From the NCBI GenBank assembly GCA_003133685.1, contig PKYQ01000014.1, positions 13,919-58,589 of the forward strand: a DNA stretch of 44,671 nucleotides, written 5' to 3'. The position numbers and the translations under genes were made by a program. This document shows positions 6,954 to 16,073 of the stretch, piece after piece; position 1 is the stretch's first letter; each line of letters begins with the position of its first letter. The notes below the pieces were generated by a model. It did no database searches. It had not been told where the DNA came from and worked only from the letters and a program-made list of their open reading frames with translations. Origin of the DNA: Acidimicrobiaceae bacterium. GTDB lineage: Bacteria; Actinomycetota; Acidimicrobiia; Acidimicrobiales; RAAP-2.

Positions 6954-9365
6954 ATGATCGACAGAGCACGCGTGGTCGTGATCGGCGGGGGAATCGGCGG
7001 TTGTTCGATCCTCTACTGGCTCGCGCGCCTGGGCTGGAGTGACGTGGCGCTCGTGGAGCGTGCCGAGCTGACCAGCGGGTCGACCTTCCATTCGGCCGGG
7101 CTGGTCGGCCAGCTTCGCAACTCTCTTTCGCTCACCCAGATGATGATGAATTCGGTCGACCTCTACCGGACCCTCGGCGAAGAGGTCGAACTCGAGACGG
7201 GCTGGCGCGAAGTCGGCTCGTTGCGACTCGCCTCGTCAAAAGAACACATGGAAGAGCTCGAGCGCCAGGCGGCGTGGGCCGAGACGTTCGGTCTGCCGTT
7301 GCATCTCATCTCGGGCGACGAGGCCCAGTCGATGTTCCCTCCCATGTCAACCGACGGCGTCCTCGGCGCGGCGCTGTTGCCGTCGGACGGTTACGTCGAC
7401 CCGAGCCAGCTGACACTCGCGTTGGCCCGTGGTGCTCGTCAACGTGGGGCGACGATTCTCGCGAACACGCGCGTGACCGGTGTACGGGTCGAGGACAATC
7501 GCGTGCGCGCCGTCGAGACGGATCAGGGTTCTATCGAGTGCGAGTACGTCGTGAACGCGGGCGGCATCTACGCCCACGAGATCGGCTTGCTCGCCGGCGT
7601 GCACGTGCCGCTGGTCGCGATGGCCCACCAGTACGCGATCACGAAGCCGACGGGACTCTCGCGCGACATGCCGACGCTTCGCGACCCGGCACGACTGGTC
7701 TACTTCCGCGCCGAGAGCGGAGGACTCGTCGTGGGTGGCTACGAGCGCAACCCTTCAGTCTGGGGACTCGGCGGAATCGCCTCGGACTTCAACTCACGAC
7801 TCCTCGAGCCGGACTGGGACCGTTTCGCGCCGCTCTTCGAAGCCGCGATCTCTCGGGTACCTGAACTGGCCGACGCCGAGATCGTGACGCTGATCAACGG
7901 GCCCGAGGCTTTCACGCCCGACGGCGAATTCATCCTCGGCGAGAGCGCCGTCGCGGGATTCTGGGTGGCCGCCGGTTTCTGCGCGCACGGCATCGCCGGC
8001 TCCGGCGGCATGGGCAAGTTGATGGCCGAATGGATCATCGACGGTCAGCCGAGCCTCGACGCGTGGGCACTCGACTCGCGCCGCTTCGGGCCGCAGTACC
8101 GGAGCCGGCACTACACGCTGATCCGCACCGAGGAGATCTACGCGACCTACTACGACGTCAAGTACCCCGGCCACGAGCGCCAGGCCGGACGACCGCTCAA
8201 GGTCTCGCCGGTGAACACTCGTCACCGCGACCTCGGCGGCGCCTTCGGCGAGAAATCTGGTTGGGAACGGGTCAACTGGTACGAATCCAACGCTGGCGCG
8301 GGCGACGAATCAACCCGACCCGACGGTTGGGCCGGCATGCTGTGGTCACCGGCCATCGGCGCCGAGCACCGGGCCTGTCGCGAGAACGCGGCGCTCTTCG
8401 ACGAGAGCTCCTTCTCCAAGCTCGACGTGACGGGACCGGGCGCGGCGCAGTTCCTCGAGCGGCTCTGCGCGAACGGCGTCGCGCGCCGCGTCGGCGCCGT
8501 CACGTACACGCAACTCTTGAACCCGCGCGGCGGCGTCGAGTGCGACCTCACGGTGACCAGACTCGCCGAGGACCGCTTTCGTCTGGTCACCGGGACGGCC
8601 TTCGGGAATCACGACGGCGCGTGGATTCGCCAACACCTCGACGACGATTCGGTCGTCGTCGATGACGTCACGTCGAAGTACGCGTGCTTCGCGCTCTGGG
8701 GACCGCGCGCGCGAGAGATCCTCCAGCCGCTCACCGAATCGGATCTGTCGCACGAGGCGTTCGGCTACATGAGCGCGAGGGAGATCAACGTGGGTGCGGT
8801 GCCGTGTCTCGCCGTGCGCGTCACGTTCGTGGGCGAACTCGGCTGGGAGCTCTACTGCCCGAGCGAATACGCCGCCGGACTGTGGGACTCGTTGATGGCG
8901 GCCGGGGCGCCACACGGTCTGGTCCCCGGCGGCTACCGCGCGATCGAATCACTGCGCCTCGAGAAGGGATACCGCGTCTGGGGGAGTGACGTCACGACGA
9001 CCGACTCGCCCTTGGAAGCGGGGTTGGGATTCGCCGTGAAGATGAACAAGGGCGAGTTCATCGGACGCGACGCGCTCGAGCGTGCCGGAGAGCCGGCGCG
9101 TCGCCTGGCCTGTCTCGTCCTGGACGAGCCGCGATCGGTCGTACTCGGATCGGAACCGGTGCGCTTCGAGGGTCGGGCGCTCGGGCGAGTCACGAGCGGC
9201 GGCTACGGCTACAGCGTCCGGTCATCAATCGCCTATGCGTACTTGCCCGCGGCGTTGGTCGTGCCCGGAACTCGAGTCAGCGTGGGCGTATTCGGACGCG
9301 ACGTCGGCGCCGAAGTGAGGGCCGAGCCGTTGTTCGACCCCGGCAACGAAAAGGTGCGGGCCTAG
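6954..9365 (+). CDS. Dimethylglycine/sarcosine dehydrogenase-like FAD and folate enzyme
   Basis: Such enzymes oxidatively demethylate N-methylated glycines, pass the one-carbon unit to tetrahydrofolate and give electrons to electron-transfer flavoprotein. The 803-residue protein has a Rossmann FAD site (GGGIGG, residues 11-16) and His46 in STFHSAGLVGQ, the position that binds FAD covalently in this family. The FAD oxidoreductase domain runs to about 370, followed by a linker and a GcvT-like aminomethyltransferase domain (about 430-800: GPGAAQFLERLCANGV, GELGWELYCPSEYA, ESLRLEKGYRVWG). The ATG follows GAGGAGA. The GntR-type repressor is divergent. The exact substrate (dimethylglycine, sarcosine or another N-methyl amine) cannot be fixed from sequence. 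Confidence 0.88.
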   Translation: MIDRARVVVIGGGIGGCSILYWLARLGWSDVALVERAELTSGSTFHSAGLVGQLRNSLSLTQMMMNSVDLYRTLGEEVELETGWREVGSLRLASSKEHMEELERQAAWAETFGLPLHLISGDEAQSMFPPMSTDGVLGAALLPSDGYVDPSQLTLALARGARQRGATILANTRVTGVRVEDNRVRAVETDQGSIECEYVVNAGGIYAHEIGLLAGVHVPLVAMAHQYAITKPTGLSRDMPTLRDPARLVYFRAESGGLVVGGYERNPSVWGLGGIASDFNSRLLEPDWDRFAPLFEAAISRVPELADAEIVTLINGPEAFTPDGEFILGESAVAGFWVAAGFCAHGIAGSGGMGKLMAEWIIDGQPSLDAWALDSRRFGPQYRSRHYTLIRTEEIYATYYDVKYPGHERQAGRPLKVSPVNTRHRDLGGAFGEKSGWERVNWYESNAGAGDESTRPDGWAGMLWSPAIGAEHRACRENAALFDESSFSKLDVTGPGAAQFLERLCANGVARRVGAVTYTQLLNPRGGVECDLTVTRLAEDRFRLVTGTAFGNHDGAWIRQHLDDDSVVVDDVTSKYACFALWGPRAREILQPLTESDLSHEAFGYMSAREINVGAVPCLAVRVTFVGELGWELYCPSEYAAGLWDSLMAAGAPHGLVPGGYRAIESLRLEKGYRVWGSDVTTTDSPLEAGLGFAVKMNKGEFIGRDALERAGEPARRLACLVLDEPRSVVLGSEPVRFEGRALGRVTSGGYGYSVRSSIAYAYLPAALVVPGTRVSVGVFGRDVGAEVRAEPLFDPGNEKVRA

Positions 9366-10267
9366 ACCCCAGCGCCGCTGTAGCGCTTGGCCAATCGCAA
9401 CTGTTCTTCGATATCGCTCTGGTGCGCCAATGCAAGGGCGTGGTCGCCTCGTTCGCGCGCGTAGGCAGTGAAATCGACCTTGAGCGAGGAGATCGCCACC
9501 TGGACTACTCCCCACATCGCTTCGCGCAGTTCGGACACGATCTTCATGAGGTGCATCGTTGACAAGACCGGGTCACTCAAATCGCCGACGTAGTGGCGCA
9601 GGAGGGCGATCTCGGCGTCGACGGGAAAACCGTTGTTGACCGACACGTTGGCGAGGTCGAAAAACGGGTCGGACATCCCCGAGTACTCCCAGTCGACGAT
9701 GCGCACTCGATCGTCAAACAGAAAATTTGCGTTCAATAGATCATTGTGACCCAGTACCGTCGGTCGGAACGGTCGGACAATTTCTATTCGCGCGAGCAGT
9801 TCGAGAGCGAAGACCGCGTCGAACGGTGGCTCCACGCCGCGCGCGGCTGCGACGTCGCGGTGGTCGCGAATGACGTCGTAAGCATTCCAGATCGTGGGTG
9901 TCGTCCCGGCGTGGTGAACGAGACGCAGGGCCTCGACGAAGTGACCGAGCATCGGTTCTTCGGCCAGCTCGGTCGTCGATATCGGTCGCCCGTCGATGAA
10001 CCGAAAGACAATGCAACCCGTTGACGCATCAGTGGCGAGAACCTCGGGCCCCACGCCGATCGACGCGGCCAGAGCGCCAGCCACGACTTCGTTGGTTCGG
10101 TCAATCCCGAGCAGGTGGGTGTCGTTGCCCGGGACGCGCACGACGACTCGCTCGTCGCCGAGGTCGACCACGTAGTTCGAGTTCGTGATGCCGTGCGCGA
10201 GTAGGTCGATCGAGCGCACTCGACCGGGCCAGAGACGGGCGGCGAGGTCGTCGACCACTTCAGTCAT
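9362..10267 (-). CDS. Choline/ethanolamine kinase-like phosphotransferase
   Basis: The 301-residue protein has the eukaryotic-kinase-like fold of the APH/choline kinase family. It shows an N-lobe GITNSNYVV, the Brenner-type catalytic loop LGHNDLLNANFLF, and IVDWEYSGMSDPFFDLAN, where the Asp binds metal and the Trp-Glu-Tyr signature is shared with choline/ethanolamine kinases. It starts at ATG 10267. Its stop is interlocked with that of the flavoprotein gene (CTAG, 9362-9365). Beside an N-methyl amine dehydrogenase, phosphorylation of choline, ethanolamine or a related amino alcohol is plausible, but aminoglycoside or other small-molecule kinases share the fold. Confidence 0.8.
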   Translation of the reverse strand: MTEVVDDLAARLWPGRVRSIDLLAHGITNSNYVVDLGDERVVVRVPGNDTHLLGIDRTNEVVAGALAASIGVGPEVLATDASTGCIVFRFIDGRPISTTELAEEPMLGHFVEALRLVHHAGTTPTIWNAYDVIRDHRDVAAARGVEPPFDAVFALELLARIEIVRPFRPTVLGHNDLLNANFLFDDRVRIVDWEYSGMSDPFFDLANVSVNNGFPVDAEIALLRHYVGDLSDPVLSTMHLMKIVSELREAMWGVVQVAISSLKVDFTAYARERGDHALALAHQSDIEEQLRLAKRYSGAGV

Positions 10268-10369
10268 TGCCCGAGGCTAGAGCGTCGCGACAACCTCGCG
10301 CCGAAGACCGGTGCCCCCACGCCACCGAACGCAACGGACTTCTAGGATGGGAAAAAATTGAGGGGGGCC

Positions 10370-11335
10370 ATGGAGAACTTCGATGGACGTATCGCCGTCG
10401 TCACGGGCGGCGGCACCGGAATGGGGCGAGAACTCGTACGTCAACTGGCGAAGGCCGGTTGTCACGTGGCGACCTGTGACGTCTCGGCTACGACGTTGGA
10501 CGAGACGAGGTCCCTCGCCCTCGAAACGGCGCCGGCCGGTACGCGGGTGACCACGTTCGTCGCCGACGTGGCCGACGAAACCCAGTTGCTCGCCTTTCGC
10601 GAGGCGGTCGTCAAAGAGCACGCCACGACGTCGATCAATCTGTTGTTCAACAACGCGGGCGTGGCCGGTGCCGGGAGCTTCGTCGACGACGACCGCGCGG
10701 CCTGGGAGCGTACGTTCGCGATCGACTGGGGCGGCGTCTATTTGGGCACGAGGACGTTCCTGGGGATGCTGGTGGCGGCCGACGAGGGCCACATCGTCAA
10801 TACGAGCAGCATCAATGGCATCTTCGCGTCGGTCGGTCCCAATCGGCCCCACACCGCCTACAGCGCCGCCAAATTCGCCGTGCGCGGCTTCAGCGAGGCG
10901 CTCATCACCGATCTGCGAATGAACGCCCCGCACGTGCGGGTCTCGGTCGTGATGCCGGGACACGTCGGGACTTCAATCGTGATCAACTCCGGGATCGTGC
11001 ACGGCAAAGAGCCGGACACCCTCGAAGAAGAGGACCTGGTGAAGGTTCGACGACAACTCGCGGCCGATGGCACGCCGGTCGACGAAGTCTCCGACGAGGA
11101 CCTTCGAAAGGGTGTCGCGATGTTCGGCGAGGCCTTCCGCGATCTCGCGCCGCTCAGTGCCGCCTCGGCCGCGCAGATCATCCTCGAGGGCGTGCGTCAG
11201 AACAAGTGGCGGATCCTCGTCGGCGAGGACGCGATCATCGTCGATCAAATGGTGCGCGACGACCCCGAACACGCGTACGGGCCGGAGTTCTGGCAGTCGC
11301 TCCAGGCGAAGGGTCTCTTCGGCGGCTTCGGCTAG
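10370..11335 (+). CDS. Short-chain dehydrogenase/reductase
   Basis: A classical SDR of 321 residues with cofactor motif TGGGTGMGR near the N-terminus, NNAG in beta-4, catalytic Ser in NTSSINGI and the YSAAK tyrosine/lysine pair. The C-terminus is about 40 residues longer than a minimal SDR and carries a charged helix (TLEEEDLVKVRRQL). The ATG at 10370 has AGGGGGG in front of it and is preferred to a TTG four codons upstream. It is divergent from the choline-kinase-like gene and 74 bp upstream of a second SDR with similar architecture. It lacks the YPxAT insertion of mycofactocin-dependent SDRs. The substrate, an alcohol or ketone, is unknown. Confidence 0.88.
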   Translation: MENFDGRIAVVTGGGTGMGRELVRQLAKAGCHVATCDVSATTLDETRSLALETAPAGTRVTTFVADVADETQLLAFREAVVKEHATTSINLLFNNAGVAGAGSFVDDDRAAWERTFAIDWGGVYLGTRTFLGMLVAADEGHIVNTSSINGIFASVGPNRPHTAYSAAKFAVRGFSEALITDLRMNAPHVRVSVVMPGHVGTSIVINSGIVHGKEPDTLEEEDLVKVRRQLAADGTPVDEVSDEDLRKGVAMFGEAFRDLAPLSAASAAQIILEGVRQNKWRILVGEDAIIVDQMVRDDPEHAYGPEFWQSLQAKGLFGGFG

Positions 11336-11409
11336 AGAATCGCGTCAGCGCTTCGCCGTGTCACCGTCTATCGTCGGATTCTCAAGACGAAGACGAGTGA
11401 GGACGAGCG

Positions 11410-12250
11410 ATGGAACTGAAGGGTAAGACAGCCGTGATCACCGGAGGGGCCAGCGGCATCGGCCTCGCCACCGCCATTCAGTTCTCGAAGGCCGGCGCGA
11501 ACATCGTGCTCGGTGACATCGAGGACGCGCCGTTACACACCCAGGTCGAAGAGATGCGTTCCCACGGTGCGACCGTGATCGGCGTGCACTGCGACGTCGC
11601 CCAGGAGTCCGACGTCGAAGCACTGCGCGACGCCGCGCTGAAAGAGTTCGGCGCCGTCCACGTGATCTTCAACAACGCCGGTGTCGCCGGCGGCTCGACC
11701 ATTGGCACACCGAAGAAGATCTGGGACTGGGTGATGAGCGTGAACCTCGACGGCGTGGTGAACGGCATGAACGCCTTCATCCCGCTCTTTCTCGAGCAGA
11801 ACGAGGGTCACGTCGTGAACACGGCGTCCGAGGCCGGACTGGTCGGCGTCGCGGGCATGGGACCGTACAACGCGAGCAAATTCGCCGTCGTCGGTATCTC
11901 GGAATCACTCTTCCACGAACTCGCCAACACCGGTAAGAACGTCCACGTCTCAGTGCTCTGTCCGAACTTCGTGCGCACTCGAATCTTCGAGTCCGAACGA
12001 AACATGCCCAAGGAACTCGCCAGTTACGCCGAGAATCCCGGAAGTGCCGATCAAGAAGATCGCGGCCGCGTTGGTGAACGACGGCATCGAGGCCGCCGAC
12101 GTCGCCAAGGCCGTCGAAGACGCGGTGGTCAACGAGAAGTTCTGGATCCTCACGCACGAACATTCGGCGCTTCGCATCACCGAGCTACGTCTCGAGTGGA
12201 TGCGCGGCGGCCCTTCGCCAATGGCGGGGCTCGTCAACGTCAACAATTAG
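11410..12250 (+). pseudogene. Short-chain dehydrogenase with a single-base frameshift near the C-terminus
   Basis: The N-terminal 210 residues form a normal SDR (TGGASGIG, NNAGVAGG, NTASEAG, YNASK). After AENP (about 12039) the frame turns into an arginine-rich, low-complexity run. Reading one base later from the same point gives EVPIKKIAAALVNDG and a sensible C-terminus ending GLVNVNN with a TAG at 12248-12250. Dropping one C or G from CCCGG at 12037-12041 restores one protein of about 279 residues. The restored stop is interlocked with that of the dGTPase-like gene, as at other convergent junctions here, so this is surely the ancestral end. It is either a recent inactivation or a sequencing/assembly error. 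Confidence 0.75.
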
Positions 12251-13407
12251 CGGTCGATGCCGCTCGGCAGTTGGTCGATCGGCCAGTCGAGCAGCGTGAC
12301 CGCGCAGTGGCACGCGAATCGGTCAGTCATGCCCGCGACGTAGGCGACGCTGAGTTGCAACGCCATTGCGGGACTGTCGAGCGCTTCGTCGCCGACGGCA
12401 ACGTCCGGAATCAGTGTTGGATGGGCGGCGAAGTATTCGACGAGCGCTCGCAGCATCGCGACGACGGCGGTCGCCTGCTGGCGTGAGGCGCTTCGCAGAT
12501 AGATCGTTTCGTAGTTGAACGTGCGAAAGGCGGCGAGCGCCTCGGAGTGACGCGCGTCCATGCCGATGACGCCGGTGGAGCGAATCGTGCGGATCATGGC
12601 GTTGATGAAGGTGCCCAACTGTTGGCTTCGCCGCGCGCCGCAGCGCTCGCGCACGAGTGCCGGCAACTCCTCGGAGGCGACGATGCCGGCCGAGACGGCG
12701 TCTTCGAAGTCATGGCAGCTGTAGGCGATCCGGTCGGCCCAGCTGACGACCTCGCCTTCGGGCGTCGCCGGGGCCGGTCGCGACCACGAGTGGTTTCGTA
12801 TTCCATCCAGTGTCTCGCGACAGAGGTTCAAGCTCACGAGCGACACGTCGGCGCCCCAGACGGCGTGGTCGAAGCCCCCGTCGACGAAGGGATCGAGCGC
12901 CTCTTCGCTCGCGTGGCCGCCCGGTCCGTGGCCGCAGTCGTGTCCTAACGCGATGGCTTCGGTGAGGGCCACGTTGAGCCCGACCGCGCGCGCGACGCCG
13001 GTAGCGACCTGGGCGACCTCGAGAGCGTGGGTTAAGCGCGTACGCATGTGGTCGTCGGGGAAGACGAAGACCTGCGTCTTGCCGGCGAGCCGGCGAAAGG
13101 CGCTCGAGTGCAAGACGCGGTCGCGGTCACGCTCGAAGCAGGTCCGGAACTCGTCCGGTTCTTCTCCACGGGCTCGGTTTCCCGCCCCGTGACCTCTCGT
13201 TGCGCCCACAGCGAGTGCGGCGTCGAGCTGTTCTTCACGTTCCGCGAGCGATCCCGGAACGTTTGACGCGCCACTCGAGACATCGATCGAGGCCGAGGAG
13301 TCGCGGTGCGCGACCGTGACGTCGTCGGCCGCGCCCTCGTAACCCTCCATGGTGGCGGCCCAGCGTCGACTGCGCTCAGAGATCGGAGGGTCCGTCGCGT
13401 TTTCCAT
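12247..13407 (-). CDS. dGTPase-like HD-domain triphosphohydrolase
   Basis: Enzymes of this family remove triphosphate from dGTP or other dNTPs. The 386-residue protein contains RDRDRVLHSSAFRRLAGKTQ, the first HD-domain histidine in RLTHALEVAQVA, the metal-binding HD pair in GHDCGHGPGGHASEEAL and the later Asp in VSWADRIAYSCHDFEDA. That order is typical of deoxyguanosinetriphosphate triphosphohydrolases. The ATG at 13407 is preceded by GAAGGAAGG, which makes it better than an in-frame ATG seven codons upstream. The first 90 residues are polar and probably flexible. It is divergent from the DUF3107 gene and convergent with the frameshifted SDR. Preferred nucleotide unknown. Confidence 0.85.
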   Translation of the reverse strand: MENATDPPISERSRRWAATMEGYEGAADDVTVAHRDSSASIDVSSGASNVPGSLAEREEQLDAALAVGATRGHGAGNRARGEEPDEFRTCFERDRDRVLHSSAFRRLAGKTQVFVFPDDHMRTRLTHALEVAQVATGVARAVGLNVALTEAIALGHDCGHGPGGHASEEALDPFVDGGFDHAVWGADVSLVSLNLCRETLDGIRNHSWSRPAPATPEGEVVSWADRIAYSCHDFEDAVSAGIVASEELPALVRERCGARRSQQLGTFINAMIRTIRSTGVIGMDARHSEALAAFRTFNYETIYLRSASRQQATAVVAMLRALVEYFAAHPTLIPDVAVGDEALDSPAMALQLSVAYVAGMTDRFACHCAVTLLDWPIDQLPSGIDR

Positions 13408-13460
13408 AGTGCACCTTCCTTCTAGCATGTGATGGTCGCCAACGTGGCAGAGGAGCAGTG

Positions 13461-13694
13461 ATGGAAGTTCGTATCGGCATCGTGCAGTCCATGAAGGAGA
13501 TCGAGGTCGTTCTCCCCGAGGACGCCAAGCGCGAGAAGGTGATGAAGGAGATCGAGACGTCCTTGAGCGAAGACACGGTGCTCTGGCTCACCGATCGCAA
13601 AGGTCGCCGAGTCGGCATTCCGGCCGCGCGAATCGCCTACGTGGAGTTGGGTTCTCCGTCGAGCGATCGCATCGTCGGTTTCGGCTCGGCTTGA
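13461..13694 (+). CDS. DUF3107 small conserved actinobacterial protein
   Basis: The 77-residue protein starts MEVRIGIVQSMKEIEVVLPE and ends with IPAARIAYVELG. It matches the compact alpha/beta protein family DUF3107, common in actinobacteria and of unknown function. GAGGAG lies seven bases upstream of the ATG at 13461; a GTG one codon earlier is also possible. It is followed after 19 bp by the PHP phosphatase and then the PdtaS-like kinase on the same strand, so the three may share an mRNA. Confidence 0.85.
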   Translation: MEVRIGIVQSMKEIEVVLPEDAKREKVMKEIETSLSEDTVLWLTDRKGRRVGIPAARIAYVELGSPSSDRIVGFGSA

Positions 13695-13713
13695 GATTGA
13701 CGGGCGTCGTGCG

Positions 13714-14589
13714 GTGATTGACTACCACCTGCACCTCTGGCCCCACTCGGAATCCTCCGTCTGGTTCAAACTCGACCAGATTGCCGACTACTGCGACGAG
13801 GCCGCGCGCCACGGCGTCACCGAGTTGGCGTTGACCGAACACACGAGCCGTTTTCGCGACGTGCTCTCCGCCGTCGGTCCCTTCTGGCTTCGCTACGGTC
13901 ACGAGCCGACGAGTCCGGTGCTCGCCGACTACTTGGACTTTCACGCGCGCAACTCCCTCGAGGAGTACGTGGGACTCGCCCAACGCGCCAAGGACGAAGG
14001 GCTGCCCGTCAAGATCGGTCTCGAGGTCGACTACTACGCCGACCAGATGGACGTCGTGTCGCCCCTCCTCGCGCAGTACCCCTTCGACGTACTCATTGGT
14101 TCGGTCCACTGGCTCGGTACGTGGCAGTTCGACGACTACGACGTACCGACGCACGCCCACGAGTGGACCGTGCGCGACGTCGATCAGTGCTGGGCCGACT
14201 ACGCGCGCGCGATCGAAGAGCTCGCGGCGTCCAATGCCGTCGACGTGCTGGCGCACCCGGATCTCATCAAGGTCGCCGGTTACATCGCGTCGGCCCCGGG
14301 CGACTTCTGGGACCTCATGGCCGAGTCGGCCGCAAAGTCCGATCTCTCGATGGAGTGCTCGTCGGCCGGGTGGACCAAGCCGGTCGCCGAGCAGTACCCG
14401 GCCGAGGGATTCCTCGATCGACTCGTCGCGCGAGGACTCACGTTCACGACGGCCAGTGACGCGCACTCACTCGAACGCGTCGGTTCGCGCGCCGGAGAGC
14501 TGGCGGACCTGCTGGAGGCTCGTGGCGTGCACGAGGTCGCAACGTATTCCAATCGTCAACGTCAGATGATCCCGCTGCGAGCCAACTAG
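13714..14589 (+). CDS. PHP-domain histidinol-phosphatase-like enzyme
   Basis: The 291-residue protein has the metal sites of PHP phosphoesterases in order: DYHLH (His5, His7), LTEHTSRF, GLEVDYY, GSVHWLG, LAHPDLIK and SDAHSLERVG near the C-terminus. This fits the HisK-type histidinol phosphatases that catalyse the penultimate step of histidine synthesis, though other PHP esterases are close. The GTG at 13714 is the first start. Its TAG overlaps the GTG of the following kinase by one base (14589), indicating translational coupling. No other his genes are in the window, so the histidine role is only probable. Confidence 0.8.
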   Translation: MIDYHLHLWPHSESSVWFKLDQIADYCDEAARHGVTELALTEHTSRFRDVLSAVGPFWLRYGHEPTSPVLADYLDFHARNSLEEYVGLAQRAKDEGLPVKIGLEVDYYADQMDVVSPLLAQYPFDVLIGSVHWLGTWQFDDYDVPTHAHEWTVRDVDQCWADYARAIEELAASNAVDVLAHPDLIKVAGYIASAPGDFWDLMAESAAKSDLSMECSSAGWTKPVAEQYPAEGFLDRLVARGLTFTTASDAHSLERVGSRAGELADLLEARGVHEVATYSNRQRQMIPLRAN

Positions 14590-16073
14590 TGGCCACGCTC
14601 GCTGAACTGGCCGCCCTTCGCACGTCGCTCGACGAACCCGTCGTCGATCACTTGTTGCGCCTCACGGCGTCGTGGTCGCTCCTCGCGGACCTTTCCTTCT
14701 CCGACATGCTGTTGATGGCGCGCGTCGACGGGCCCGAAAAGGTCGATTCCGGCTTCGTCGTCCTCGGTCAGATGCGCCCCAACAACCGTTCGACCATGAT
14801 CAACGACGACCTCGTGGGAACGACACACGACGCCACGTCATGGCCGCTCGTGCACCTCGCCTTCGAAAGCGGCACGAGGATCATCGGCGAGGTCAACGTC
14901 GAGGCGATCGCCGACATCATCCCCGTGTGGTGCGTGCCCGTTCGATTCGACGGGCGCGTGGTGGCCGTGATGGTCCGCCTCCAGGGACCGTTGCGCGGAC
15001 CGGCATCCCTTTACGAACAGGCCTACCTCTCGATCTTCGAGCGCCTCTGCGTGATGGTGGCCGATTCGACATTCCCGTTTCGCGAAGAGGGCGTCGCCGG
15101 ACCGGGTCTGCCGCGCGTCGGAGACGGCATCATCCTCATCGACGGCGACGGACGCGTTGAGTTCGCCACGCCGAACGCCGCGAACGCGCTTCACCGCATG
15201 GGCATCTACGCTCCGGCCGAAGGTCAGACGCTCCTCGAACTCGGGCTGCGCGTGCGAAGCGTCGAACGAGCGCTGGAGTACGCCATCCCGGTGATGGAAG
15301 AGATCGACCGCGGACACGACGTGGCCATCCTCTTTCACTGCGTGCCGCTGCTCGAGCACAACTTGGTGACCGGCGTCGTGACGCTGTTGCGTGATGTCTC
15401 GGACCTGCGTCAACTCAATCGGCTGGTCCTCAACAAGGAGGCGGCCGTTCGCGAGGTTCACCACCGCGTGAAGAACAATCTCCAAACCATCTCGTCACTG
15501 CTTCGACTCCAGGCTCGGCGAAGTGACGAACCGGAGACGCGCATCGCGCTCGGCGAAGCCGAACGGCGAGTGCGCTCGATCGCCGTCGTGCACGAAGTGC
15601 TGAGTCGCGAGCCGGGCGAAGAGGTCGTCTTCGACGAGATCGTACGTTCACTGGTCGTGCTGGTGGAAGACACCGTCCTGGCCTTGCACCCCGTCGAGAT
15701 TCTGGTGAATGGCAACCTCGGCGTACTCTCGACCGACCTCGCGACACCGTTGGCCGTCGCACTCGCCGAACTGTTAACGAACGCCGTCGAGCACGCGTTC
15801 ATCGGCTTCGGTGGGACCGACAACGACCAGGTTGGCGTGGTGACGTTGAATCTCTACCTCGAAGACGGCGACGCGGTCGCAGAGATTCGCGACAACGGTC
15901 GCGGACTCGGCGAAGACTTCTCTCTCGAAGTGCCGAAGAGTCTCGGTCTCTCCATCGTGCGCGACATCATCCGTGCGCAACTGCTCGGCACGATTGAAAT
16001 GAAGAGTGTGGACTACGCCGACGGCGGGGGAACCTACGTACGAGTGGCGGTCCCGCTGAGCGCTCGACCCTAG
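14589..16073 (+). CDS. PdtaS-like sensor histidine kinase (GAF, PAS, HisKA_2)
   Basis: The 494-residue soluble protein has an N-terminal GAF-like domain (about 10-160), a PAS-like segment (about 175-280), then the HisKA_2 box EVHHRVKNNLQTISSLL with His291/His292 as phosphoacceptor candidates. A HATPase domain follows (ELLTNAVEHAF, DNGRGLGEDF, GLSIVRDI). This is the order in mycobacterial PdtaS, which signals to the antitermination regulator PdtaR. No response regulator is adjacent. It is coupled to the PHP gene upstream. Its stop interlocks with that of the convergent WhiB gene (CTAG at 16070-16073). Confidence 0.88.
   Translation: MATLAELAALRTSLDEPVVDHLLRLTASWSLLADLSFSDMLLMARVDGPEKVDSGFVVLGQMRPNNRSTMINDDLVGTTHDATSWPLVHLAFESGTRIIGEVNVEAIADIIPVWCVPVRFDGRVVAVMVRLQGPLRGPASLYEQAYLSIFERLCVMVADSTFPFREEGVAGPGLPRVGDGIILIDGDGRVEFATPNAANALHRMGIYAPAEGQTLLELGLRVRSVERALEYAIPVMEEIDRGHDVAILFHCVPLLEHNLVTGVVTLLRDVSDLRQLNRLVLNKEAAVREVHHRVKNNLQTISSLLRLQARRSDEPETRIALGEAERRVRSIAVVHEVLSREPGEEVVFDEIVRSLVVLVEDTVLALHPVEILVNGNLGVLSTDLATPLAVALAELLTNAVEHAFIGFGGTDNDQVGVVTLNLYLEDGDAVAEIRDNGRGLGEDFSLEVPKSLGLSIVRDIIRAQLLGTIEMKSVDYADGGGTYVRVAVPLSARP

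Noticed and set aside
11335-11383. GAGAATC / GATTCTC pair as a terminator between the two SDR genes
   Set aside because: Only seven base pairs with a 35-base loop and no T-tract, too weak to call.
12046-12486. Continuation of the second SDR in its original frame to 12486
   Set aside because: The extra residues are an arginine-rich low-complexity run and read into the dGTPase-like gene; the shifted frame gives a normal SDR C-terminus.
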